Of a DNA stretch of 64,000 bases, positions 52,609-61,032 are shown piece by piece (the first letter of the stretch is position 1; every line of letters starts with the position of its first letter). Origin of the DNA: Niastella yeongjuensis (lineage in GTDB: Bacteria > Bacteroidota > Bacteroidia > Chitinophagales > Chitinophagaceae). The notes below the pieces were generated by a model. The model was given only the letters and a program-made list of their open reading frames with translations, did not search any database and was not told where the DNA came from. The DNA lies in the NCBI RefSeq assembly GCF_900110245.1, contig NZ_FOCZ01000002.1, positions 806,001 to 870,000 of the forward strand. Reading direction: 5' to 3'. The position numbers and the translations under genes are program-made.

Positions 52609-53643
52609 ATGAACAAACCCATAATTGTAGCGATGATGGGTCTGCTTCCTTTTATTACAAAGGCGCAGACCCAAAAATTCAGCATCGACGGAAAGATCGA
52701 TGCAGATACTGCCGTAACAGGAAAAATATACCTGGCGTATAATGATAATGGCCAGGAGATGCGCGATAGTGCCAATCTGGTAAACAACACCTGGCATTTG
52801 CAGGGTGTTATGCAGGATGGCGCCATACGGGCAAGTGTTTCATTGGAAGATCGAACAAAAGAACTTCGCCGTGGCAGAATGAAAGGGTTCGTTCAGTTTT
52901 ATGCAGGGCCTGAGAAAGTAACGGTATCTACTAATGCACAATTCTCAAAATCAATGATCACGGGCTCGCCATTACAGGAAGAGGCTAATAATTTTGAAAG
53001 TTTACGCAGGAAAAATGAGCAGGCCGATAGTGAGGTAGTAACCGGCTTTATAAAAACACATCCCAACTCGTGGCTCAGTGTGCTGTTGCTGGAGGAAAGA
53101 ATGATCAGGTTTCGGGATATCAGTAGCGATAAAGTAGCTGCCCTGTATAATGGATTGAGTCCGCAATTGAAAAAATATGCCAGGGTAAAGTCGTTAAAGG
53201 CATTGAACGATGGCCGCCGTACGGCCATTGTAGGGCTGTCTGCTCCTGCATTTTCAGAAAAAGACGCGAATGGTAAAGCCATAAAGCTGGCAGATTATCG
53301 CGGTAAATATGTGTTGGTTGATTTCTGGGCCAGCTGGTGCCATCCGTGCCGTGCCGAGAACCCCAATGTAACAGCCGCGTTTCATCAATTTAAAGACAAA
53401 GGCCTTAATATTTTGAGTATTTCGCTTGATGCTGATCGCCAACGCTGGCTCGATGCCGTAACGCACGATAAACTCGAATGGCTACAGGTTTCCAACCTTA
53501 AAGGATTCGATGATGAAGTGGCGGTTAAATACGGCGTGCATGCCATACCCTCCAACTTCCTGATAGATCCAAATGGGAAGATCATAGCCATGAATCTACA
53601 AGGACCAAGGTTGCAGGAAAAGCTCGCTGAAGTATTGCCATAA
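52609..53643 (+). CDS. TlpA-family thiol-disulfide oxidoreductase, second copy
   Basis: 344 residues, same architecture as its upstream neighbour: signal peptide (MMGLLPFITKAQ), DUF4369-like domain (FSIDGKIDADTAVTGKIYLA), then thioredoxin fold with WASWCHPC (Cys244 and Cys247) and HAIPSNFLIDPNGK. The active site CHPC rather than CGPC should give a more oxidising redox potential (established for DsbA-type CPHC versus TrxA CGPC; extrapolated here). Both copies end in nearly the same peptide (LQEKLAEVLP against LEKKLAEIL), supporting duplication. Last gene of the sigma-fecR-susCD operon. Confidence 0.9.
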   Translation: MNKPIIVAMMGLLPFITKAQTQKFSIDGKIDADTAVTGKIYLAYNDNGQEMRDSANLVNNTWHLQGVMQDGAIRASVSLEDRTKELRRGRMKGFVQFYAGPEKVTVSTNAQFSKSMITGSPLQEEANNFESLRRKNEQADSEVVTGFIKTHPNSWLSVLLLEERMIRFRDISSDKVAALYNGLSPQLKKYARVKSLKALNDGRRTAIVGLSAPAFSEKDANGKAIKLADYRGKYVLVDFWASWCHPCRAENPNVTAAFHQFKDKGLNILSISLDADRQRWLDAVTHDKLEWLQVSNLKGFDDEVAVKYGVHAIPSNFLIDPNGKIIAMNLQGPRLQEKLAEVLP

Positions 53644-53814
53644 AAAACAGATTTACTCATGTGCACGTGATATCAACGGAGGAAGTGTCTACTTCTTCTA
53701 CGAATCACTTAGTTTCATCAAGCTTTTATTAAATTCATCCCTTTTTTACCGGTTTTATCACATTTACTACAGTCATGTCGAAGTATGCTTTAATCTTGTT
53801 GAAAATTATCCGGC

Positions 53815-55386
53815 ATGAAAATAAGGTGGCGCGAACATGAGATAATCTTTATTACCCTCTTGGTTATTATTCAGGTGATCATTTACCTGAAACAACTTTA
53901 TGAAGCCTCGGTGGGAATGACCGTGGTCAGTTATGCGAAGGAGTTTGAAGAAGCAGGCGGAAAATTTATTTACTGGAAGCAAGTATTTGCACCACAACTA
54001 ATGGAGGTATTGTTATTGTTTGCAGCCTACCTGGCTATAAACCTGGTGATACTTCCCCTGATAAAGAAGATTTCCTTCAACGACGTAGAGCGGATTTTTT
54101 CAAAGAACATACTATGGGCTGCCCTCGCTGTTATTTGTACTTGTTACCTGCTGGCAGCGGGCATGAACCTCGTTGCATATTTGAGCAGACAACATTTGTA
54201 TACCTATTGGGGGCACCGGTATGTATTCTGGTTAAAGTATAATAATTTCCAGCCACTTACAAACGTATTCAATGGGGTGGGCGCCATTGCCGGCATGGTG
54301 CTGCGGGTTATTGCATTGGCGGGGGTGCGTGAATTTATCTGCTGGCTGATTGTCCGGCCCTGGGGCCGCCGGGAATTCAGGGTGCTGATAACAAATAATA
54401 TTACACCGCTGTTCTTTATTTACCTGCTGGTATTGATTGTACTCAATCCCCTGCACCAGGATTTTCTACTGTATTTTGGCTGCGTTACCCCGGTCTTCCT
54501 TGTGTATCTGTTTACTACTTTCTGGATTTTTCCATTTAAAGGAGATGCGTCGTTTCTTCAGGCGCCGGTGCTTAAAAGGATCCTGCTCGTTACTTTCTTG
54601 TGCTCCATACTTTCCAAGGTTTGCTTTCACCACGATAAGGCAATGCTTTTTTACTCCTTGTATTGGGCATTTCTTTTATTTGGGGTGGTGCCGCTCAGCT
54701 GGCTTTTATATCAACAACGGAAAAAACAGATCCTGCAATTACGGGGAATGGAAACGGCCTTGGCCCAATCGGATGCGAACCTTCAACTGCTGCGTTCGCA
54801 AATAAACCCACATTTCCTGTTCAATGCCCTGAATACTTTATATGCGACTGCATTGCAACACGATTCGGAGAAAACGGCGGAAGGCATTCAGCAGCTGGGC
54901 GATATGATGCGGTTTATGCTGGATGACAATACAAAAGCGTTCATCCCAATGGAAAAGGAGATCGATTACCTTAAAAATTATATCAGCCTGCAAAAGCTTC
55001 GGATCTTATCTTCATCGGACATTGCTATAGAGGATAACCTGGATGAGGTGCGTTGTCATCACCTGGTGGCGCCGATGCTCTTTATTCCTTTTGTAGAAAA
55101 TGCGTTCAAACATGGGATCAGTGGGAAAGAATTGTCGTGGGTCGTTTTAAAAATGGAGTGCAGCGAAAAAGACATCCTGTTTGAAGTAAGGAACAGCATT
55201 CACCGCCGGGTTGATATGGAAGCGGGGAGAACGGGGATTGGATTGCAGAATGTGAAGGGCCGGTTGAACCTGCTGTACCCACATCAACACGAACTGTTGA
55301 TCGAAGAAAAAGACGGGGAATTCATTATCCGGTTACATATCACCATAACAAACAGAAACCATGTTGCAAGCGATCGTAATAGATGA
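53815..55386 (+). CDS. LytS-type sensor histidine kinase
   Basis: 523 residues. The N-terminal half has about seven membrane segments. The cytoplasmic part begins QLLRSQINPHFLFNALNTLY, the His_kinase motif of the LytS/YehU group with its phospho-accepting His, followed by an HATPase domain (APMLFIPFVENAFKHGI, TGIGLQNVKGRLNLLYP). It signals to the overlapping LytTR regulator. The membrane half is not a known 5TM-LYT domain, so the stimulus is unknown. Confidence 0.92.
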   Translation: MKIRWREHEIIFITLLVIIQVIIYLKQLYEASVGMTVVSYAKEFEEAGGKFIYWKQVFAPQLMEVLLLFAAYLAINLVILPLIKKISFNDVERIFSKNILWAALAVICTCYLLAAGMNLVAYLSRQHLYTYWGHRYVFWLKYNNFQPLTNVFNGVGAIAGMVLRVIALAGVREFICWLIVRPWGRREFRVLITNNITPLFFIYLLVLIVLNPLHQDFLLYFGCVTPVFLVYLFTTFWIFPFKGDASFLQAPVLKRILLVTFLCSILSKVCFHHDKAMLFYSLYWAFLLFGVVPLSWLLYQQRKKQILQLRGMETALAQSDANLQLLRSQINPHFLFNALNTLYATALQHDSEKTAEGIQQLGDMMRFMLDDNTKAFIPMEKEIDYLKNYISLQKLRILSSSDIAIEDNLDEVRCHHLVAPMLFIPFVENAFKHGISGKELSWVVLKMECSEKDILFEVRNSIHRRVDMEAGRTGIGLQNVKGRLNLLYPHQHELLIEEKDGEFIIRLHITITNRNHVASDRNR

Positions 55387-56044
55387 TGAACCCAAAGCTT
55401 TGGAGGTAATACGGGAATTGACCCGCAAAGTAACTTTCATTGAAGTGACCGGTTATTTCACCGACGCGTTTGAAGCGCTGGGATATATGCAACAAAATGC
55501 GGTACAGCTTGTCTTTTTGGATATCAATATGCCGGATATGTCTGGTATTCAGTTGGTGAAAACCATGCCAGATCCGCCGATGATCGTTTTTACGACTGCC
55601 TATAGCGAATATGCGGTGGAAGGGTTTGAGCTGAATGCGATCGATTACCTGCTGAAGCCCTTTTCACTGGCCCGTTTTCTGATGGCCTGTAATAAAGCGT
55701 ATGAACAATATCAGTTAAGGCAAAAGACACCCGCAGCACTGCCTGCGATCTTTATTAAGAGTGGTTATGAACAGGTACGGGTAGAACTTGAAAGTGTGCT
55801 GTATGCCGAAAGCAGCGGCAATTATGTACAGTTTGTAACGCCGCACCAAAAGATCGCCTCGCGACTTACGATGGGGGAAGCAGAGGCACTGTTGCCGGTC
55901 AGGCATTTTATTCGAATACATCGCTCCTATATAGTTTCATTGAAACACCTCCACAAAATTGACAGGAAGACGGTCTGGATTGGTAACGCTGAACTACCAA
56001 TTGGGCCGGCCTACCTGTCAGACCTTGACAAGGAAATAAAATAA
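55361..56044 (+). CDS. LytTR-family response regulator
   Basis: A 227-residue regulator overlapping the kinase gene by 26 bp. Receiver domain: LQAIVIDDEPKALEVI, phospho-acceptor Asp in LVFLDINMPDMSGIQLV, and the Lys of LLKPFSLARFL. C-terminal LytTR DNA-binding domain (residues about 130-227): FIKSGYEQVRVELESVLYAE, SRLTMGEAEALLPVRHFIRI, HRSYIVSLKHLHKI. LytTR proteins bind paired imperfect repeats about 10 bp apart; none was recognised upstream of the operon. Followed after one base by the beta-lactamase-like gene, so all three are cotranscribed. Confidence 0.93.
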   Translation: MLQAIVIDDEPKALEVIRELTRKVTFIEVTGYFTDAFEALGYMQQNAVQLVFLDINMPDMSGIQLVKTMPDPPMIVFTTAYSEYAVEGFELNAIDYLLKPFSLARFLMACNKAYEQYQLRQKTPAALPAIFIKSGYEQVRVELESVLYAESSGNYVQFVTPHQKIASRLTMGEAEALLPVRHFIRIHRSYIVSLKHLHKIDRKTVWIGNAELPIGPAYLSDLDKEIK

Positions 56045-56045
56045 C

Positions 56046-57356
56046 ATGAAAAAGTTGGTTCTTTTTTTGTTGACCCTCGGGTCAACGGGGAATATTAATG
56101 CCCAGTCGAAACAGCTGGATGAACTGGTTAGCGCACATGCGAAGTTGAACCGGTTCAACGGTACTGTATTGGTTTCACGTGGCAACGCTATTGTTTATGA
56201 AAAGGCGTTTGGAATAAAGAACGCTGCAAAGGGAACAAATAATGATATTAATACGCTTTTCAGGATCTATTCTGTTACCAAGACATTTACGGCTACGGTT
56301 ATATTTAAGTTGATAGAAGAAAAGAAATTGTCGCTCGATGACCGGTTAAGCAAATTCTATCCATCCTTTCCAAAGGGCGACAGCATAACCATTCAACACT
56401 TGCTTATGCATAAATCCGGCATTTATAATTACACGAAAGGCAATGACATGAAGGACCAGTCGGAAGCCACCTTTATCCGTTTTCTTTCGGCTAAACCCCT
56501 GGAGTTTCCGCCCGGAAAAGGCTGGGATTATAGCAATTCAGGTTATTGGTTGCTGGGGTATATCATTCAAAAGGTGACTGGCATTGCTTATGAGGAAGCT
56601 GTTAAACGTTATATCTTCCAACCCTGCAAAATGCACCACAGCGGTTTTGATTTCAAAACACTCAAGGATAAAAATAAATCGACCGGCTATGAAGTGTTTA
56701 CTGCCAGTACAAAAAAGGAGGCGCAGGATATTGATCCGCCGGGCCCTTATGCTGCAGGTGCCATCTACTCAACAGTAGATGATCTTTATCGCTATTACAA
56801 AGCTCAACAGGCATTTAAATTGATCAGCCGGCAGTCATTATACCAGGCCTAGACACCCGACACTATTAACACACATTACGGTTTTGGCTGGCAGATAGGC
56901 AACATAGAGGGTAAAAAAGCCATTTCTCATGGTGGGGGCGGACCGGGATTTACCAGCAATTTTTTCTTTATCCCGCAAGACAGTATTTGCATAATTCTCT
57001 TAAGCAATGATGAGAACTCGATCCTGGATGTATTAAACAATGCCATCTGTAAATTGCTTTACGGGAAACCGTATAAACTTCCAATTGATGTACCGGTGGA
57101 TAGTCTTCTGCTAAAAAAATACGTGGGCCATTATGTGTTTACGCCTACCTTTTCTATGGATATTACTGTTGAAGAAGGTAAACTGGTTGCCCAGCCTGTA
57201 GGACAGCCAAAGACAGTAATGCTGGCAGAAAAAGACAATTATTTCTGTGCGCTTGAAAAGGATGCCTGCCTGGAGTTTTTAATAAACGAAACAGGGAGCT
57301 GTAACGAAGCAGTACTGCATCAGGGCAGTAGTGAACATCATGGGAAGCGGCAATGA
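56046..57356 (+). pseudogene. Serine beta-lactamase-family hydrolase interrupted by an amber codon
   Basis: One continuous frame from 56046 to TGA at 57354-57356 would encode about 436 residues but is broken by TAG at 56850-56852 (codon 269). Before the stop: signal peptide (MKKLVLFLLTLGSTGNINAQ), SxxK motif (Ser76-V-T-Lys79) and YSN (Tyr162). After the stop: GWQIGNIEGKKAISHGGGGP with the third motif HGG (near residue 295), and a C-terminal DUF3471-like segment. The truncated product lacks HGG and should be inactive. No frameshift is present and the downstream frame is well preserved, so the mutation is recent, a sequencing error, or read through. Third gene behind the LytS/LytTR pair. Confidence 0.85.
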
Positions 57357-57369
57357 GCCGCTTCCCATG
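57339..57369. terminator. Bidirectional terminator overlapping the pseudogene stop
   Basis: CATGGGAAGCGGC (57339-57351), loop AATGA, GCCGCTTCCCATG (57357-57369). A perfect 13-bp stem with the TGA stop codon in the loop, between convergent genes. Confidence 0.8.
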
Positions 57370-57377
57370 GATTCAAA

Positions 57378-58157
57378 TTATATTACGATTGGGTCTTCAT
57401 GTTTTTCCATCAGGGTTTTAACAAACTGGTTGTAATCATCGCGCATGGGCAATTCAAAGTCTGTATATAATTCACGTTTGTCAACCAACACTGTTTGGTT
57501 GGTTTTAGGGTTGAACCCTTCCTTTTTAACGTCTTTCCAATAAACCCCTATCCCTCTTTTTTGCCAGTTGGGCAATTCATTAAAGTTGATGCCATATTGA
57601 TATAGTAGTTCATTCTTGGCTGCAATACTAAGCCCTTCTATTTTGGAAGTTGCTTCGCCCTGGGAAAGATTATCTTTTCTTAGACGCCAGTAACAATGTG
57701 CATTCAGGGCATTTCTGTGCGCGTCTTCATTCCGCCATCTGAAATAGTCCTGCACCAGTTGTTTATTTGGTAGTTCTGAAAGCCTGCAATCAAAAGCCCC
57801 TACGTCTCCGAGTAAGGAAGAGAATTTTGCGCTTGCCTCCCCGGCCAGGATGGAAATAAACTTTCTGGTTTTCCTGCCAAACGCTGTTTCATTATGGTTG
57901 AACAAAAGGGAAATTTCGTCGCTTTCCGTATAGCCATAGATTACATTGAAACCACAATTCATCAGGTGTTTTACAGTTTCAACCATCAGGTCGCGAAATC
58001 TTTCATCAAAAGGGGCGTTGAATTTGTGCACCTCTTTGGTGAGTTTGGTAAAACTGCGGCCGTCAATTCTTGCAACGATATACATATTGGGCAAAACACA
58101 GCGGTCGTGCGAGGTTTCGTATACCCGCATTTTAAGGTCTAAGTCATCAAATTTCAT
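57378..58157 (-). CDS. Thg1-like protein (3'-5' tRNA/RNA polymerase)
   Basis: A 259-residue member of the tRNA(His) guanylyltransferase superfamily. Catalytic metal ligands are in place: Asp32 in ARIDGRSFTKL and Asp80-Glu81 in YGYTESDEISLLF, equivalent to D29 and D76/E77 of human THG1. The later motif EDAHRNALNAHCYWRL takes the position of the HINNLYN motif but differs from it, as in bacterial Thg1-like proteins (TLPs). TLPs add nucleotides in the 3'-5' direction to 5'-truncated tRNAs using the opposite strand as template. The start overlaps the end of the upstream kinase-like gene by 11 bp, so the two are translationally coupled. Cytosolic. Confidence 0.88.
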   Translation of the reverse strand: MKFDDLDLKMRVYETSHDRCVLPNMYIVARIDGRSFTKLTKEVHKFNAPFDERFRDLMVETVKHLMNCGFNVIYGYTESDEISLLFNHNETAFGRKTRKFISILAGEASAKFSSLLGDVGAFDCRLSELPNKQLVQDYFRWRNEDAHRNALNAHCYWRLRKDNLSQGEATSKIEGLSIAAKNELLYQYGINFNELPNWQKRGIGVYWKDVKKEGFNPKTNQTVLVDKRELYTDFELPMRDDYNQFVKTLMEKHEDPIVI

Positions 58158-58593
58158 TTGTCCATTCTTTTATAATAAAATTGTTATTATCTATTTCAAC
58201 ATAATACAATTCGTCAAACCCTTCTTCCCAGCCTGGCATTTCCAATTTGCTGAAGGTGCCTTTGATCCCTATTTCAGGGATGTTCTCTTTTCCCATTCTT
58301 TGGCTGTTTCTAGTAAGCGCCTCAGTTAGTTTGGATTGAAAGTAATAACCAATTACCTTAAACTTGTTTTCTTTTGCAACAGCGATATATCTGGCTCTTG
58401 CTTCCCTGGTTGGATTGGTATTATCTACTACAAATGCCTGCTGGGTAAGGAGGCAGGTTTCAATGAATTTTTGTTCTTTATTTCTGGTATTAAGTTGATC
58501 AAGAGAAATGCGAATATGGGTTTTAAAGAACTTCTCCTTAAAAAAAGTAGTCTTCCCGGTAGCCTGGATCCCGCAAAATATTATTGTTTCCAT
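58147..58593 (-). CDS. P-loop kinase-like ATPase, candidate RNA 5'-kinase partner of the Thg1-like protein
   Basis: A 148-residue P-loop protein. Walker A is FCGIQATGKTTFFKE (Gly8 to Thr15), followed by HIRISLDQLNTRNKEQ, whose Asp matches the substrate-activating Asp of polynucleotide-kinase-like enzymes. Next come FVVDNTNPTREARARYIAVA and a lid region with Arg residues (ALTRNSQRMGKENIPEIG). This is the compact T4-Pnk/zeta-like kinase layout, also called AAA_33. The natural role suggested by coupling to a 3'-5' polymerase is phosphorylating 5'-OH RNA ends before repair (inference). It could also phosphorylate a small molecule. Confidence 0.75.
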   Translation of the reverse strand: METIIFCGIQATGKTTFFKEKFFKTHIRISLDQLNTRNKEQKFIETCLLTQQAFVVDNTNPTREARARYIAVAKENKFKVIGYYFQSKLTEALTRNSQRMGKENIPEIGIKGTFSKLEMPGWEEGFDELYYVEIDNNNFIIKEWTNEI

Positions 58594-58654
58594 TCGAGTA
58601 TCATATATTAGAAGGGCAGGTAAAATACAATTTTTCTATAAACCTGGCTATAAA

Positions 58655-58686
58655 AAAAGGGCTGTTCCATTGTGAACGACCCTTTT
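58655..58686 (-). terminator. Terminator hairpin behind the membrane-protein gene
   Basis: AAAAGGGCTGTTC and GAACGACCCTTTT pair with two internal mismatches. It separates the gene at 58718-59335 from the kinase/Thg1 pair downstream, so these are probably separate transcripts. Confidence 0.7.
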
Positions 58687-58717
58687 AATACTTATTCTTT
58701 ATTAAGATTAGTGGGTT

Positions 58718-59335
58718 CTAATACCCATTCGGCGCAATGAACTTCGTTTGATTAGGCGGGTTTTTGAATCTAGTCCAGATCTTGTAAATCAAATAACAAG
58801 CGATCAACGCGCCTACTGCAAGTACGCCTTTGTCGCCCAGTAACCCTACCAGCGCGTTAAAGGCTCTTGTTTTTCTATTGCCTGAATCTTCCAGTGTTCC
58901 ATTGGCAATGCCAACAGCCTGATAGTAAGCAAAAATGGTAAGTCCTATGGTTAACAACAGTCCCAGCAGGTAATTGCCAACCGCTTTAATGGGCGTCATG
59001 GTTGCTGCTGTTCTTTTGAAATAACGTTCTTTTTCAAGGTAGTTGAAGAAGACCTCATAATCGCTTTCGTTGGCAAAGGAAAATTCGCAGCTGCTGGTGA
59101 TGCCGCCAATGCCTTTGTATTTTATGGCAATGGTTTTGTCGTTGTCTTCTTTTTGAATTGATTTAATGGAATCGTATTTGATCTCCACTTTGGTAGCTAA
59201 AGACAGCTTTTTACCAAAGGATGCGAGAAACTCATCCACACTGGTAAAATTGGAACTGGAGAATTTTAAGGAATCTGCATCGGCAACAAAGGATGCAATT
59301 TTGTTTCCGCTTACGGAGAAGACCTGGTTAAGCAT
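58718..59335 (-). CDS. Membrane protein with PH-like N-terminal region, unknown function
   Basis: 205 residues. The first 110 residues are soluble and beta-rich with alternating strands (VEIKYDSIKSIQKEDNDKTI, YKGIGGITSSCEFSFANESD), suggestive of a PH-like or GRAM-like fold (inference). Two membrane segments follow, NYLLGLLLTIGLTIFAYY and GVLAVGALIACYLIYKIW, and a short basic tail (TRFKNPPNQTKF). No named family. A helix-adjacent segment (ANGTLEDSGNRKTRAFNALV) lies between the membrane spans. Same strand as the kinase/Thg1 pair but separated by a terminator. Confidence 0.7.
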   Translation of the reverse strand: MLNQVFSVSGNKIASFVADADSLKFSSSNFTSVDEFLASFGKKLSLATKVEIKYDSIKSIQKEDNDKTIAIKYKGIGGITSSCEFSFANESDYEVFFNYLEKERYFKRTAATMTPIKAVGNYLLGLLLTIGLTIFAYYQAVGIANGTLEDSGNRKTRAFNALVGLLGDKGVLAVGALIACYLIYKIWTRFKNPPNQTKFIAPNGY

Positions 59336-59517
59336 AAGGGGGAATGTGTTTATTACAAATATGCAAAAAATACAATGGGCTTAAAAGCGGTTGGGGAAAA
59401 ATAATACAGGCTTTATGTATGCCTGTGATAAAAGCGTACGAAGATTGTATCGAAAACGGACAAATAGCGTTGGTGTGTATACGTCAAATTATTGATAGTC
59501 ATGGGGTAATTAACAAG

Positions 59518-59606
59518 GTAGGAAGCAAGAATTAGGAAATAAGAAGCAGGAGGTACGAGGTTCGGGAATTTCATACCTCCTATTTCTTACTTCCTACTTT
59601 TTACTT
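59518..59606. repeat. Heptad hairpin element
   Basis: Heptads AAGGTAG, GAAGCAA, GAATTAG, GAAATAA, GAAGCAG, GAGGTAC, GAGGTTC run into their inverse TCATACC, TCCTATT, TCTTACT, TCCTACT, TTTTACT. The arms pair as a long imperfect hairpin directly after the stop of the lyase-family gene. GAAGCAGGAGGTA here matches the arm of the hairpin at 36957-37001. Confidence 0.75.
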
Positions 59607-59613
59607 CAAACAA

Positions 59614-60780
59614 TTACAGGCCAGCCACATTAAAGTGGGTATAGGAAGTAAAGCCCAGGAATGTTCTGTCGTTAGGCCATCCCAATGGGTCTTGCAATTC
59701 CCGTAAGCTTTTCAGGTTAGCAGTTTTATAATAATTATAAGCTACTTCGGTACCAGGGAATACCGGGCTGCTGGTAGAGCAGGTGTTGCAACCGGTTTCT
59801 CTGTTATACGCCTTGCGCATATAATCGTATCCTTTGCTTAACAGGTTAGAATTGTACGTGAACAAAGAGTTGTCACCCTGAATTCTTGCCAGTTCTGCAG
59901 CGTAAGCAAAAGCAGTCAAAGAGTACTGATAGTGAACGCAGTCATTACGGTCGCAATATTCAGGAATGGTGCCATCGGCTTTGATGATGATGGGCAAATG
60001 GGCCTGAATGATATTGTAACCGTTTTGGTATACAGAGGCATTGTCCAGGAAAATGCCGATACACATCCGGGCATAACCGGCAGAGGCATTCCAGTTGTTG
60101 TTGTAGGCCGGCGTATTGACGATATAGCTGTTTTTTACCAGATCAATATAGGCCTTGAACTGGTTGATATCTGCATCGCTCCAGCCGGAAGCTTTGCCGA
60201 ATGCCTTATAATAACGCAGTATCTCAGCGGCAGCTACAAAGCTGGGGGTTGTCCAGGAAGCTTCCAGTGAAGGTTGCAACGCATTGGAGCCGGAGAGAAC
60301 CGCATAATTTTTAAAGGTATATGACCAACCATTCAGGATGGCGATAGCCTGCTGGGCATAGGTCATGGTACCGGTTTTGGCCCAGCGCAATGCCAGCGCA
60401 TACGCTAAGATGGCATCTTTTCTGATCTGGCTTTTTGATTCGGTAGTGGCGCCATTGGAGCCTACCGTTACAGTAGCAAAGAACTTGGTTGGTAAGGCGT
60501 TCTGGTTAATATAATCCAGTACCTTGTTGTAGGCAGCGAGGCGAACGGGATCGCCGCCATTTACTTCGGCGCCTACCTGATCGAGGCTTGCCTGCGTGTT
60601 TAAAATACTGGGATGTACAAACGTAGTAATGGCTGCTGCTGCCATGTTAACCGTAGTTTCCTCCTGGGCAGATGGGGATTGTACTTGCGCGCTTTCATCC
60701 TGCTTCTTACACTTTAACAGCAATGTTGACAAGGCCAGTAATGCAATACCGGCAAACAGGTTTTTCCCGATTTTTCTCAT
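59614..60780 (-). CDS. Alginate-lyase-family lipoprotein (alpha/alpha toroid)
   Basis: About 388 residues from ATG 60780 (the frame extends 25 codons upstream without family character). Lipoprotein signal (LFAGIALLALSTLLLKCKK). The body is an (alpha/alpha)n toroid of the alginate_lyase family (Pfam PF05426): FVHPSILNTQASLDQV, KDAILAYALALRWAKTGTMT, the signature NNWNASAGYARMCIGIFLDN, and PEYCDRNDCVHYQYSLTAFA with the expected Asn/His/Tyr catalytic neighbourhood. It should beta-eliminate uronate polysaccharide at the cell surface; substrate not proved. Divergent from the sigma-54 activator; its promoter has an exact -7 element. Confidence 0.82.
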   Translation of the reverse strand: MRKIGKNLFAGIALLALSTLLLKCKKQDESAQVQSPSAQEETTVNMAAAAITTFVHPSILNTQASLDQVGAEVNGGDPVRLAAYNKVLDYINQNALPTKFFATVTVGSNGATTESKSQIRKDAILAYALALRWAKTGTMTYAQQAIAILNGWSYTFKNYAVLSGSNALQPSLEASWTTPSFVAAAEILRYYKAFGKASGWSDADINQFKAYIDLVKNSYIVNTPAYNNNWNASAGYARMCIGIFLDNASVYQNGYNIIQAHLPIIIKADGTIPEYCDRNDCVHYQYSLTAFAYAAELARIQGDNSLFTYNSNLLSKGYDYMRKAYNRETGCNTCSTSSPVFPGTEVAYNYYKTANLKSLRELQDPLGWPNDRTFLGFTSYTHFNVAGL

Positions 60781-60840
60781 GTTGGGTAAAAATTTTAATG
60801 TAACAGAATTTGTTAGTTGAAGAAGGTGCGGGGGGATGTG

Positions 60841-60848
60841 CAAAAGTA
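60841..60848 (-). promoter_or_regulatory. -7 promoter element for the lyase-family gene
   Basis: TACTTTTG on the minus strand is an exact TAnnTTTG match 60 bp before the ATG at 60780. The -33 region has no clear TTTG. Confidence 0.5.
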
Positions 60849-60960
60849 CTGCCACATTTTAAATGTTTAATTGACCCGTTGGAAAATCTACCTGAAATGT
60901 GCTACGTCTTAACTACGTCAGTTTAAAAGCCACATATAATTCTCTCATTTATACAAGCTT

Positions 60961-60968
60961 TATTTTTG
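60961..60968 (+). promoter_or_regulatory. -7 promoter element for the sigma-54 activator gene
   Basis: TATTTTTG is an exact TAnnTTTG match 64 bp before the ATG at 61033. The two divergent promoters are about 115 bp apart. Confidence 0.5.
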
Positions 60969-61032
60969 TAACATAATCCGTTCGTATTTTTCCTAACTTG
61001 CTGTACTAACCAGCTCCCCAAAAAATAGTTTC

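Noticed and set aside
59344-59535. 63-codon plus-strand frame between the membrane protein and the lyase-family gene
   Set aside because: It lies over the promoter side of the membrane-protein gene, has no recognisable features and ends in the heptad hairpin.
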